A stretch of DNA of 64,000 nucleotides, taken from positions 1 through 64,000 of the forward strand of contig NZ_FPIR01000004.1 in the NCBI RefSeq assembly GCF_900119155.1. Reading direction: 5' to 3'. This DNA is from Ruminococcus sp. YE71 (GTDB lineage Bacteria; Bacillota; Clostridia; Oscillospirales; Ruminococcaceae). The stretch's first letter is position 1, and the number at the start of each line of letters is the position of its first letter. Below the pieces are notes generated by a model, which was given only the letters and a program-made list of their open reading frames with translations, did no database searches and was not told the DNA's origin. The translations under genes and the position numbers were made by a program. Positions 17,193 to 25,846 of this stretch are shown one piece after another.

Positions 17193-18932
17193 ATGCTGAA
17201 GCTGTTCGGTTATTTGAAAAAATACCGTCTTGAAGCCGTGCTCGCGCCCCTCGGCAAGCTGCTCGAAGCGATATTCGAGCTCATAGTGCCGATAGTCATG
17301 AAACGCATCATCGATACAGGCATACACGGCGCGGACAAGCCTTACATCTACAAGATGGGCGGACTTCTGCTGATGCTGGGCGTGCTGGGGCTCGCATCCT
17401 CGCTGACGGCGCAGTACTTTGCGGCGAAGGCGGCGGTGGGCTTCGGTACGGAGCTCAGGTCGGCGCTTTTCAGGCACATAAACACCCTCTCACATTCCGA
17501 GATAGACAGGCTCGGCAGCACGACCCTCGTCACAAGGATGACCGTTGACATCAACGCGGCTCAGCAGGGAGTGAATATGCTGCTGAGACTGTTCCTTCGT
17601 GCGCCCTTCATCGTGGTCGGTGCGCTGATAATGGCGCTGACCGTCTCGGTGAAGCTGACCCTGATATTCCTCGTGTTCACGCCCGTTATATGGGCGGTGA
17701 TATGGGTCATCACCAAGCGAACAGTACCCATGTACGGCGCGATACAGAAGGGTCTTGACCGCACCTCCATGATAGTCGGCGAGAACATCTCGGGCGTAAG
17801 GGTCATCCGCGCCTTCTCCCGTCAGTCGGACGAAAGGGCGCGTTTCAAGCAGTCCACAAGAAGATTGCAGGACAGACAGCTGGCAGCAGGAAGAGAGGCG
17901 GCGGTGATGTCGCCGCTGACCTACGTGTTCGTGAACATCGCGGTCATGTTGCTGATATGGTTCGGCGGTGTGAACGTCAACACGGGCAGCATGACTCAGG
18001 GCGATGTCATAGCCCTGGTCAACTACATGACGCAGATACTGCTGTCGCTGATACGCCTTGCCGAACTGATACAGTCGCTGACGAAGGCGCAGACTTCCTC
18101 GGAGCGTATACGCGAGGTGTTTGCGATACACACTACCCTCAGCGACAGAGGGAACAAACCCGTGAAAGCGGTGAAGGACTCCCCTGCCGTCGAGTTCAGG
18201 GACGTCACCTTCGGCTACAGCGATTCGGAGCGGAGCGCTCTTGAGGGCATCAGCTTCACGGCTGGGCGCGGCGAGACCGTCGGCATCATCGGCGGTACGG
18301 GCTGCGGAAAATCCACCCTCGTGAACCTGATACCGCGTTTCTACGACGCGACTGGCGGCGAAGTGCTGGTCAACGGCGTGAACGTAAAGAAATACCCCTT
18401 CCCGCAGCTTCGCGGAGCTATCGGCATCGTGCCGCAGAAGGCGGTGCTTTTCAAGGGAACGGTGCGCGAGAATATGCAGTGGCGCAAGAAAGACGCTTCG
18501 GACAGCGAGATAGAACGCGCCCTCGAAACGGCACAGGCGGCGGATTTCGTGCATGAAAAGCCCGAGGGGCTCAGGCATATGATAGAACAGGACGGCCGCA
18601 ACCTCTCGGGCGGTCAGCGGCAGAGACTGACCATCGCAAGGGCGCTGACGGGCGACCCCGAGATACTCATCCTCGACGATTCGGCTTCGGCGCTCGACCT
18701 CGCCACCGACGCGGCGCTCAGACGGGCTATCGCGGAAAAGACCTGCGGCATGACCGTTTTCATCGTGTCACAGCGCGTTTCGTCCATCAGGAATGCGGAC
18801 AAGATAATCGTGCTGGATGACGGCAGCATCGCAGGTCAGGGCACTCACGCAGAACTCATGAAGAGCTGCCGCGTTTACCGCGAGATATGCCGTTCACAGC
18901 TCACGGAAGAGGAGGTGAGCCGCGGTGAATGA
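17193..18932 (+). CDS. ABC exporter half-transporter, degenerate ATP site
   Basis: A 579-aa half transporter with six membrane segments (residues about 15-315) followed by an ATPase domain. Walker A is 'GGTGCGKST' and the signature is 'LSGGQRQRL'. Walker B ends 'LILDDSASALD', with Asp where the catalytic Glu normally is, and the switch His is replaced by Gln ('IVSQRV'). This is the non-catalytic partner of a heterodimer such as BmrC/D or TM287/288. The gene overlaps the next one by 8 nt, giving tight translational coupling. Drug, lipid or peptide export is likely; substrate is unknown. Confidence 0.92.
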   Translation: MLKLFGYLKKYRLEAVLAPLGKLLEAIFELIVPIVMKRIIDTGIHGADKPYIYKMGGLLLMLGVLGLASSLTAQYFAAKAAVGFGTELRSALFRHINTLSHSEIDRLGSTTLVTRMTVDINAAQQGVNMLLRLFLRAPFIVVGALIMALTVSVKLTLIFLVFTPVIWAVIWVITKRTVPMYGAIQKGLDRTSMIVGENISGVRVIRAFSRQSDERARFKQSTRRLQDRQLAAGREAAVMSPLTYVFVNIAVMLLIWFGGVNVNTGSMTQGDVIALVNYMTQILLSLIRLAELIQSLTKAQTSSERIREVFAIHTTLSDRGNKPVKAVKDSPAVEFRDVTFGYSDSERSALEGISFTAGRGETVGIIGGTGCGKSTLVNLIPRFYDATGGEVLVNGVNVKKYPFPQLRGAIGIVPQKAVLFKGTVRENMQWRKKDASDSEIERALETAQAADFVHEKPEGLRHMIEQDGRNLSGGQRQRLTIARALTGDPEILILDDSASALDLATDAALRRAIAEKTCGMTVFIVSQRVSSIRNADKIIVLDDGSIAGQGTHAELMKSCRVYREICRSQLTEEEVSRGE

Positions 18933-20664
18933 CACAAAGTCCATCATCAAAAGACTGCTCGGCAGCTTCAGACCATACAATATGCAGCTGGCGGCGGCGC
19001 TGCTGCTGGCAGTGCTGAACGTTGCGGCGACCCTCTACGCGCCGATACTGACAGGTCAGGCGATAGACCTCATCGTCGGGAAGGGCAAGGTCGATTTTAA
19101 AGGGCTGGTGCCGCTGCTCATCGTGTTCGCGGTGACCATCGTGGTCGTTGCGCTGTCACAGTATTTCATGACGCTGTTTCTCAACAAGGTCACCTTCTCC
19201 GCGCTGAGAGACCTGCGCGACGCGGCGTTCGACAACCTCAGCCGTCTGCCCCTGTCGAAGATAGACTCGCGGCAGAAGGGCGACATCATCAGCCGCCTTA
19301 TCTCGGACGTTGACCAGATATCCGACGGTCTTATCCTCGGGTTCGCACAGCTGTTCACGGGCATCGTCACCATCATCGGCACGCTCGTTTTCATGCTGAC
19401 CATCAACGTGAAGATAGCGCTCATCGTCGTGGTGCTGACACCCGTTTCGCTGTTCGTGGCACGCTACATCTCGAAGAACACCTTCAGGTTCTTTCAGGAA
19501 CAGACGAGCGTCCGCGGCGACGTGACTTCATTCGTCGAGGAGATGACGGGCAATCAGAAGACCGTCAAGGCGTTCGCGCACGAGGACGAGGCCGAAGAGG
19601 GATTCGGCAGACTGAACGAGGAACTCCAGAGGGTCAGCACCCGTGCGATATTCTTCTCATCGCTGACCAACCCCGCCACCCGTTTTGTCAACGGTCTGGT
19701 GTATGCGGCAGTCGGCGTCATCGGTGCGCTGTCGGTCATCGCAGGACGCTTCTCGGTGGGACAGCTTTCCTGCTTCCTGACCTACGCCAACCAGTACACC
19801 AAGCCCTTCAACGAGATATCGGGCGTTATCACCGAGCTGACGGGAGCGGTCGCCTGCGCAAAGCGCGTGTTCGAGCTTATCGACGAGCGTGCGGAGACCG
19901 ACGACAGCCGCTCGCCCAACCTAAAGAGGGTCAACGGTGCGCTCACCGCCGAGAATATATTCTTCTCCTACGACCCGAAAGTGCCGCTTATCGAGGATTT
20001 CTCGCTGAACGTCAGAAGCGGTCAGAGGATAGCCATCGTCGGTCCGACGGGCTGCGGAAAGACCACCTTCATCAATCTGCTGATGCGTTTCTATGAACCC
20101 GACAGCGGCGTGATAACCGTCAGCGGGACGCCTGCCGCCGAGGTCACGAGGAACTCGCTGAGACGTTCATTCGGCATGGTGTTGCAGGAGACATGGCTCA
20201 AGACGGGTACGGTGCGCGAAAACATCGCATACGGCAAGCCCGACGCCGACATCAGCGAGATAGAAGCCGCGGCAAAGGCGGCGCACTGTGACAGCTTCAT
20301 CCGCAGACTGCCTCAGGGCTACGAAACTGTCATCTCGGACGACACGGGTGCGCTCTCGGCAGGTCAGAAACAGCTGCTCTGCATCGCGAGGATAATGCTG
20401 AGCCTGCCGCCCATGCTCATACTCGACGAGGCGACCAGCTCCATCGACACCCGAACAGAACTGCTGATACAGGAAGCCTTCGGGAAGATGATGCAGGGCA
20501 GGACGAGCTTCATCATCGCCCACCGCCTTTCCACCGTGCGGAGTGCGGACTGCATTATCGTCATGAACAGCGGCCACATCGTCGAACAGGGCACCCACGA
20601 CGAACTGATGGCAAAACAGGGCGCCTATGCCGAGCTGTACAACTCGCAGTTTGCTCAGGGATGA
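18925..20664 (+). CDS. ABC exporter half-transporter, catalytic partner
   Basis: A 579-aa half transporter with six membrane segments and an ATPase domain. Walker A 'GPTGCGKTT', Walker B 'LILDEATSSID' with the catalytic Glu, and switch 'IIAHRLSTV' are all canonical. Its signature is altered, 'LSAGQKQLL', as expected because it faces the degenerate site of the partner. The start is GTG 18925, 7 nt after ggaggtg, inside the end of the upstream gene. The two proteins should form one heterodimeric exporter. Confidence 0.93.
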   Translation: MNDTKSIIKRLLGSFRPYNMQLAAALLLAVLNVAATLYAPILTGQAIDLIVGKGKVDFKGLVPLLIVFAVTIVVVALSQYFMTLFLNKVTFSALRDLRDAAFDNLSRLPLSKIDSRQKGDIISRLISDVDQISDGLILGFAQLFTGIVTIIGTLVFMLTINVKIALIVVVLTPVSLFVARYISKNTFRFFQEQTSVRGDVTSFVEEMTGNQKTVKAFAHEDEAEEGFGRLNEELQRVSTRAIFFSSLTNPATRFVNGLVYAAVGVIGALSVIAGRFSVGQLSCFLTYANQYTKPFNEISGVITELTGAVACAKRVFELIDERAETDDSRSPNLKRVNGALTAENIFFSYDPKVPLIEDFSLNVRSGQRIAIVGPTGCGKTTFINLLMRFYEPDSGVITVSGTPAAEVTRNSLRRSFGMVLQETWLKTGTVRENIAYGKPDADISEIEAAAKAAHCDSFIRRLPQGYETVISDDTGALSAGQKQLLCIARIMLSLPPMLILDEATSSIDTRTELLIQEAFGKMMQGRTSFIIAHRLSTVRSADCIIVMNSGHIVEQGTHDELMAKQGAYAELYNSQFAQG

Positions 20665-20740
20665 ACGGCACATACCGAAAATACACAACGTCGTCAATTG
20701 TGAAAAGATGATGATTTTTTGTAAGAATTTCAAAAAGGTG

Positions 20741-20769
20741 TTGAAATTTGAAAACAGATGTGCTATAAT
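20741..20769 (+). promoter_or_regulatory. Sigma-A promoter
   Basis: TTGAAA (20741-20746), 17-bp spacer, TATAAT (20764-20769), upstream of the signal-peptidase-like gene. Confidence 0.8.
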
Positions 20770-20833
20770 ATATAATATACGTTTTATGTCCTGCCGTTAT
20801 CTCCGGCAGGCAAGGAAGGAATGGTAAAAAACA

Positions 20834-22180
20834 ATGGCAAAGTCCAGAAAGAGGAAGAAGAAATCCTCTGCCGCAAAAAATGTAGCGATATTTTTCATTG
20901 TGTTCACCCTGCTGGTCGGACTGCTGATATTCGGTCTGAAAAGCGTGTTCAAGAACGATGACAGCGTAGCTACCCTCGCGGGCTACAGCTTCTTTATAAT
21001 GGATTCCGACAACATGGGGCAGGATTGTCCCAAGGATTCGCTGGTCATCGCCGTTAACGGCGTGCCCTCGTCCGAAAAATGCGGACTGCCCATGCTCGCA
21101 AAGAACGTTGAAGGCTTCGGCACTACCGTCGGCTGGCTGTATGAGGTCGGCTCGAAGGGCGATACCGTTGACTACGCTGTATACACCATCTATCAGGAAA
21201 AAGCTCCCGACAAGATGTACGACCTCAAGAGCTCGGACATCGTCGGTCAGGCTACCAGCTACTACCTCACCGCAGGCAAGATCATCTCATTCATGATAAC
21301 TCCTTTCGGTATGGCTGTTTGTCTTGCGGCACCTATCGTGCTCATGATACTCATCCTGCTCATCATCGCTATGGCTAACCGCTCGGGCGACGGCTACGAC
21401 CTTGAGGACTTCGAGGAGATGGAGCGCTTACATGACGCTCAGCAGAACTCGAATATGTCGCTCGACGACTTCCTTTACGGCGGCGAGGGCGATGAAGTTT
21501 ATTCCTCCGCAGGAAAGCCTTCGGCTGACTACGAGGAAGAGTTCGACGAGAATTACTCCGAGCCTGCTTCCGATGAGAACAGCATTTCCAAGGAAGCTGA
21601 CCTGTTCTTCGGCATCGGTCAGGAGACTGCCGAAGAAGAGCCCGAGGAGCCCGTACAGGAAGAAGAGCCCTTCTTTGAAGAGCCCGAGCCTGTTGCAGAG
21701 CCCGAACCCGAACCTGTTGAAGAAGCTGAGGAAGAGGACGACGATACGCCCATCATCCCGCACGAGCTGTTCGCTCACAAGAAGTCCGCACCCGAGCCTG
21801 AGCCTGTTGCAGAGCCTGAGCCCGAGCCTGTTGACGAGTCGGGCGCTTATGTAGATCCTTCCTACTACGAGAAGGCATCGAAGATGATCGACGACGCGGT
21901 GGATTCCCACGACGCAGTCGAGGCTTCCGCTCCCGTATCCTCCGCAGAGGACACAAGCTACGAAGAGCCTGTCCGCAGACCTCAGAGACCTCAGCAGAGA
22001 CCTGCTCAGGGTCAGAGACGCAGACCGCCTCAGAGACCCGCAGGCGCACAGCCCAGACGCAGACCTCCCCAGAGACCCAGAAGAGAAGAGACCGGAAAGA
22101 ATTCTGCCGCTACCATCGACGAGCTGATGAAGCTGATGGAAGAGGAACAGAAGAAGCTCAGAAACCCCGGAAAAGACTGA
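20834..22180 (+). CDS. Signal-peptidase-like membrane protein with long acidic/Pro-rich tail
   Basis: A 448-aa protein. A basic N-terminus and helix (about 16-38) lead to an extracytoplasmic domain, then a second helix (about 155-180). The domain begins 'GYSFFIMDSDNMGQD' then 'DSLVIAV', which has the layout of the type I signal peptidase catalytic box (SGSMEPT then GDLV), but the Ser expected before Met is Asn. The cytoplasmic tail (about 185-448) has Glu-Pro repeats, a PQRP/RRPPQ basic segment and a final helix. The tail is far outside the family's usual size. I call it a possible inactive S26-like protein; this is inference. Confidence 0.5.
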   Translation: MAKSRKRKKKSSAAKNVAIFFIVFTLLVGLLIFGLKSVFKNDDSVATLAGYSFFIMDSDNMGQDCPKDSLVIAVNGVPSSEKCGLPMLAKNVEGFGTTVGWLYEVGSKGDTVDYAVYTIYQEKAPDKMYDLKSSDIVGQATSYYLTAGKIISFMITPFGMAVCLAAPIVLMILILLIIAMANRSGDGYDLEDFEEMERLHDAQQNSNMSLDDFLYGGEGDEVYSSAGKPSADYEEEFDENYSEPASDENSISKEADLFFGIGQETAEEEPEEPVQEEEPFFEEPEPVAEPEPEPVEEAEEEDDDTPIIPHELFAHKKSAPEPEPVAEPEPEPVDESGAYVDPSYYEKASKMIDDAVDSHDAVEASAPVSSAEDTSYEEPVRRPQRPQQRPAQGQRRRPPQRPAGAQPRRRPPQRPRREETGKNSAATIDELMKLMEEEQKKLRNPGKD

Positions 22181-22188
22181 TACACACT

Positions 22189-22220
22189 AAGAGCCGAACG
22201 CAGAGTTCGGCTCTTTTTTT
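22189..22220 (+). terminator. Rho-independent terminator
   Basis: An 11-bp stem (22189-22199 with 22205-22215), 5-nt loop and a run of T to 22220. Confidence 0.9.
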
Positions 22221-22249
22221 GGTAAAAAATACAAGTCTGACGGGAGGAC

Positions 22250-22278
22250 TTGATTTTTTCACCGTATTGTGCTATAAT
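22250..22278 (+). promoter_or_regulatory. Sigma-A promoter of the VanY-type gene
   Basis: TTGATT (22250-22255), 17-bp spacer and TATAAT (22273-22278). Confidence 0.75.
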
Positions 22279-22322
22279 AATAATGTATATACGTTTTCTG
22301 AAAAGAGTTGAGGAAATTATTT

Positions 22323-23726
22323 ATGAAAGACGAATACAGTCATGACTTTGACTTTGTGCGATACACAGACTGGCGCGAACACTCGCGTAGATATACAGAA
22401 CCTGCCGATCAGCGCGAAAATGCTGACACCGTGACCTTCCGCGACGACGAGGATGACTTCCCGCCCGAACCGCAGGACTATCAGGATCCGCAGGAATATC
22501 GGGAGCCCGAACAACAGTGGAACGAGGATGCCGAACCCGAGTGGAACAGCACCCCCGAATGGTCGGACGAAACTGTTCAGGAGGAATACGCCGAGCCCGT
22601 TTACAACGTGCAGGAGCCCGTGTATCAGGAAGACTACCAGCAGGAATATGAGTTCGACCGCGAACGCGCCCTCGAACAGATACGCCTCGCGAAGATAAAG
22701 CGCGAACGTGCCGACCAGCTCGCAAGAGACAGACTGCACGCCGAGATATTCCTCGTTGTGACGGCTATCGTCATCGTGATGCTGATAATCGGGCTGATAG
22801 TTCACGTCAACAGGAAAAAGAACCGCAGTGATACGTTCACCATCACATCGAACACTCCCACGGCACCCGCCGAGGAGCTGAAAGATCTGCCCGAGTCGAT
22901 GAGCGACGCAGGCGGCAAGGGAAAGGGCAAGGGCTCGACCCCTGCAAGTGAGCATGAGGTAGTCCAGCAGGGCGGCATTACATACGTTGACGGCATCATG
23001 ATCGTCAACAAGACCTACGGTCTGCCCTCGACCTACGACCCCGGGCTCGACCCCCAGTGCGAGGCCGCATTCAATCAGATGGCGGCGGCGGCATGGAGCG
23101 ACGGCGTCACCCTCTGGATATGCTCGGGCTACCGCAGCTACACCGAACAGGATCAGCTTTTCGACGGCTATGCTACGGCGAGAGGACTCGAAGGCGCCGA
23201 TGAGGTCTCCGCACGCCCGGGACACTCGGAGCATCAGACGGGTCTCAGCATCGACGTCAACACCACCGATTTCACATTCGCCGACACCGCCGAATCTCAG
23301 TGGCTCCAGGAGCACTGCGCGGAGTACGGCTTCATCATCCGCTTCCCGAAGGGCAAGGAGAAACTGACGGGCTACGAGTACGAGCCGTGGCACATCCGCT
23401 ACGTGGGCGTCGAGAACGCGCAGAAGATAAAAGCTACGGGCAAGTGCCTTGAAGAATTCCTCGGTGTGACTTCCGACTACGAGCTGTCGCCCGATAACGA
23501 GCTGTTCAAGAAGAAGTACGAGCAGTACTCCGACTCCTCCTCCGAGGAGACCCAGAGCGCCGACGACAACAACTATGACAACGGCGGCTACACCGACTAC
23601 AATAACTACGACTACGGAACAGACAACAGCTATACCGATTACAACACCTACGACAACGGCTACGATAACGGCTACACCGATTACAACGCGGACTACAACA
23701 CCTACGACTACAATTACGGATACTGA
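22323..23726 (+). CDS. VanY-type D,D-carboxypeptidase (peptidase M15B), membrane anchored
   Basis: A 467-aa type II membrane protein. An acidic, Gln/Pro/Tyr-rich cytoplasmic region (1-110) is followed by one transmembrane helix (about 139-162) and an outside M15B domain. Motifs are 'SGYRSY' (from residue 268), 'RPGHSEHQTGLSIDV' with the zinc ligands His and Asp, and 'EPWHIRYVG' with catalytic Glu and third ligand His. It would trim the terminal D-Ala from peptidoglycan stems. The last 70 residues are a Tyr/Asn/Asp/Gly repeat tail, unusual for the family. ATG 22323 follows gagg by 9 nt; the upstream TTG 22308 is rejected. Confidence 0.9.
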   Translation: MKDEYSHDFDFVRYTDWREHSRRYTEPADQRENADTVTFRDDEDDFPPEPQDYQDPQEYREPEQQWNEDAEPEWNSTPEWSDETVQEEYAEPVYNVQEPVYQEDYQQEYEFDRERALEQIRLAKIKRERADQLARDRLHAEIFLVVTAIVIVMLIIGLIVHVNRKKNRSDTFTITSNTPTAPAEELKDLPESMSDAGGKGKGKGSTPASEHEVVQQGGITYVDGIMIVNKTYGLPSTYDPGLDPQCEAAFNQMAAAAWSDGVTLWICSGYRSYTEQDQLFDGYATARGLEGADEVSARPGHSEHQTGLSIDVNTTDFTFADTAESQWLQEHCAEYGFIIRFPKGKEKLTGYEYEPWHIRYVGVENAQKIKATGKCLEEFLGVTSDYELSPDNELFKKKYEQYSDSSSEETQSADDNNYDNGGYTDYNNYDYGTDNSYTDYNTYDNGYDNGYTDYNADYNTYDYNYGY

Positions 23727-23731
23727 CAAAA

Positions 23732-23768
23732 AAGACCTGCGGGAGCTGATCCCGCAGGTCTTGCTTTA
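23732..23768. terminator. Bidirectional terminator
   Basis: A perfect 13-bp stem (23732-23744 with 23750-23762) lies between two convergent genes, with T/A runs on both sides. Confidence 0.88.
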
Positions 23769-23781
23769 TACTGTCTGTTGT

Positions 23782-25431
23782 TTATTCAGCCGAGATTATG
23801 TAGTAGTAAACGGGCTGACCGCCGCGAACCATCGCGATGTCGAGGTTCGAGAACTTGCGCTTTAACAGCGAGTCGAGTGCCTCTGCGGCAGCGTCGGAAA
23901 CGTCCGCGCCGTACATTACCGTTACGAACGAAGTGTCATTCTTGACAAGACGCTTGGTCAGCTTGTAAGCCGCCTTTGTAACGTCCTTCTCGGTAAAGCA
24001 GAGCTTTCCGTTCTCCATACAGAGTATCTCACCCTTCTTGATGGAGTGACCCTCAAAGTCGCTGTCGCGGGCGGCAAAGGTCACCTGACCCGTTGACACT
24101 CTCTCAAGAGCCGCTGTCATGTTTGCGCGGTTCTCAGCGAGTTCGGCGTCAGGGTCGAATGCCAGCATAGCGCTCATACCCTGCGGGATGCTTCTTGTCT
24201 GGAGCACGCAGACCTTCTTGCCCTCAACGAGCTTCATAGCCTGTTCAGCCGCCATGATGATGTTCTTGTTGTTCGGGAGAACGAACACGTTCTCGGCGGG
24301 GCAGGTATTGATAGCCCTGAGGATATCCTCGGTGGAGGGGTTCATGGTCTGACCGCCGCGGACGATGCTGTCAACGCCTGCGTCGGTGAACATGGCTTCG
24401 ATGCCGCTTCCTGCCGCGACTGCCACGAAGCCGTACTTCTTCTCGGGCTTGGCGGTGGCGTAGCCGTTGCCCACGTCCTTGCGCTTGGTCTCGTGCTGGA
24501 GCTTCATGTTCTCTATCTTCGGCAGGTTGATGTAGCCGAATTCGAGAGCCTTCTGCATGGCAAGTCCCGGGTCGTTGGTGTGGACGTGGAACTTGATGAT
24601 ATCATCATCCTCAACTACCAGCACGCAGTCACCGATAGTTTCGAGGTATGCTCTCAGCGCGTCTGCGGAATCACAGCCCTCGCACTTGGTGATTATCATT
24701 TCGGTGCAGTAGGTGAAATGTATCTCAGTGTCATACATACCGACCACATCCGAGAAGGAATCCACGGTGACGGTCGGGCCCGCAGAGTTCTTCTGGTCGG
24801 CAGCGGTGACAGTGCCGCCCTCGAATATCCTCTGCATCTCCTTGAACACGATTACGAGACCCTTGCCGCCTGCGTCAACAACGCCTGCTTTTGCAAGCTG
24901 GGGCAGAAGGTTCGGGGTGTTCGCGAGTGCGACCTCTGCCTGCTTCACCATCTCATCCCACACGATCAGCGGATCGTTGGAGGAGTTGGCAGTCTCTCTT
25001 GCCTTTTCGCTCGCCTCACGCGCAACGGTGAGGATAGTGCCCTCTGTAGGCTTCATGACAGCCTTGTAAGCGCCCTTTACAGCAGTTTCAAGGCTTTCTG
25101 CAACGAGCTCGGCAGTCATAGCCTTCTGATCCTTCAGAGCCTTTGCGAAACCCCTGAATATCAGCGAAAGGATAACGCCCGAGTTGCCTCTTGCGCCCCT
25201 GAGCATTCCCGAAGCGGTCTCGGCAGCAGCCTCACCCACGGTAACGTCATCGGGCAGAGTCTTCAAGGACAGTGCGGCATTTCCTATCGTCATGGACATA
25301 TTCGTTCCCGTATCGCCGTCGGGCACGGGGAACACGTTAAGCTCATCTACGGACTTTTTCTTGTTGGAAAGAACATTTGATGCACTGATAAGCGCGTCCC
25401 TGAACGTCTTTCCGTCTATAACAGAATTCAC
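23782..25431 (-). CDS. fakA: DAK2-domain protein, fatty acid kinase FakA-like (YloV)
   Basis: A 549-aa cytoplasmic protein. The N-terminal DAK2/DhaL nucleotide-binding domain is marked by 'VFPVPDGDTGTNM' (about residues 33-45, Mg-ATP-binding Asp residues) and 'RGARGNSGVILS'. The C-terminal half matches YloV/FakA. FakA phosphorylates fatty acids held by FakB proteins for phospholipid synthesis. No fakB is in the window. It follows the Asp23/YloU gene by 22 nt, the conserved pairing in Firmicutes. The length is standard. Confidence 0.93.
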   Translation of the reverse strand: MNSVIDGKTFRDALISASNVLSNKKKSVDELNVFPVPDGDTGTNMSMTIGNAALSLKTLPDDVTVGEAAAETASGMLRGARGNSGVILSLIFRGFAKALKDQKAMTAELVAESLETAVKGAYKAVMKPTEGTILTVAREASEKARETANSSNDPLIVWDEMVKQAEVALANTPNLLPQLAKAGVVDAGGKGLVIVFKEMQRIFEGGTVTAADQKNSAGPTVTVDSFSDVVGMYDTEIHFTYCTEMIITKCEGCDSADALRAYLETIGDCVLVVEDDDIIKFHVHTNDPGLAMQKALEFGYINLPKIENMKLQHETKRKDVGNGYATAKPEKKYGFVAVAAGSGIEAMFTDAGVDSIVRGGQTMNPSTEDILRAINTCPAENVFVLPNNKNIIMAAEQAMKLVEGKKVCVLQTRSIPQGMSAMLAFDPDAELAENRANMTAALERVSTGQVTFAARDSDFEGHSIKKGEILCMENGKLCFTEKDVTKAAYKLTKRLVKNDTSFVTVMYGADVSDAAAEALDSLLKRKFSNLDIAMVRGGQPVYYYIISAE

Positions 25432-25453
25432 AGGTAACTTTCCTCCCGAATAT

Positions 25454-25750
25454 TTATTCCCAGCTCATAATATCGTTAGTGCGGATCACGACCGACCTCA
25501 CTTCGATACCCGTTTCATGGGTGAGCACGTAAGAGACCTTATGGATAACGGCGTTCGATATGACAGGCAGATTAACGCTGTCGGAGATCCTTATCCCGAG
25601 CCTGATATCCACGGCGTCTCCGTCCGCGGTTATCTCAACACTGTCGAGCCCCGAAACGCCGAAGCAGCTTTCGGTGATACTCGTCACGAGCTTTTGCAGG
25701 TATCTCTTAGAAATATTTATCTTACCCAGATGGTTGCTGATAGCGATCAT
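25454..25750 (-). CDS. yloU: Asp23/Gls24 family protein (YloU-like)
   Basis: A 98-aa protein of the Asp23/Gls24 envelope stress family, shorter than staphylococcal Asp23. The family core includes 'INISKRYLQKLVTSI', 'VEITADGDAVDIRLGIRI' and a closing 'VRSVVIRTNDI'. It is encoded just upstream of fakA on the same strand, as yloU-yloV are in Bacillus. Its promoter is at 25788-25816. Confidence 0.88.
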   Translation of the reverse strand: MIAISNHLGKINISKRYLQKLVTSITESCFGVSGLDSVEITADGDAVDIRLGIRISDSVNLPVISNAVIHKVSYVLTHETGIEVRSVVIRTNDIMSWE

Positions 25751-25787
25751 AGGATATACGCCGCCTTTCTTCTGAAAATATATTTTT

Positions 25788-25816
25788 ATTATACTACTAT
25801 TATCCCGATTTGTAAA
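25788..25816 (-). promoter_or_regulatory. Sigma-A promoter of yloU-fakA
   Basis: On the minus strand, TTTACA (25816-25811), 17-bp spacer, TATAAT (25793-25788). Confidence 0.8.
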
Positions 25817-25846
25817 GCCTGTTCACGAAATTTTCATCTTGCGGAC

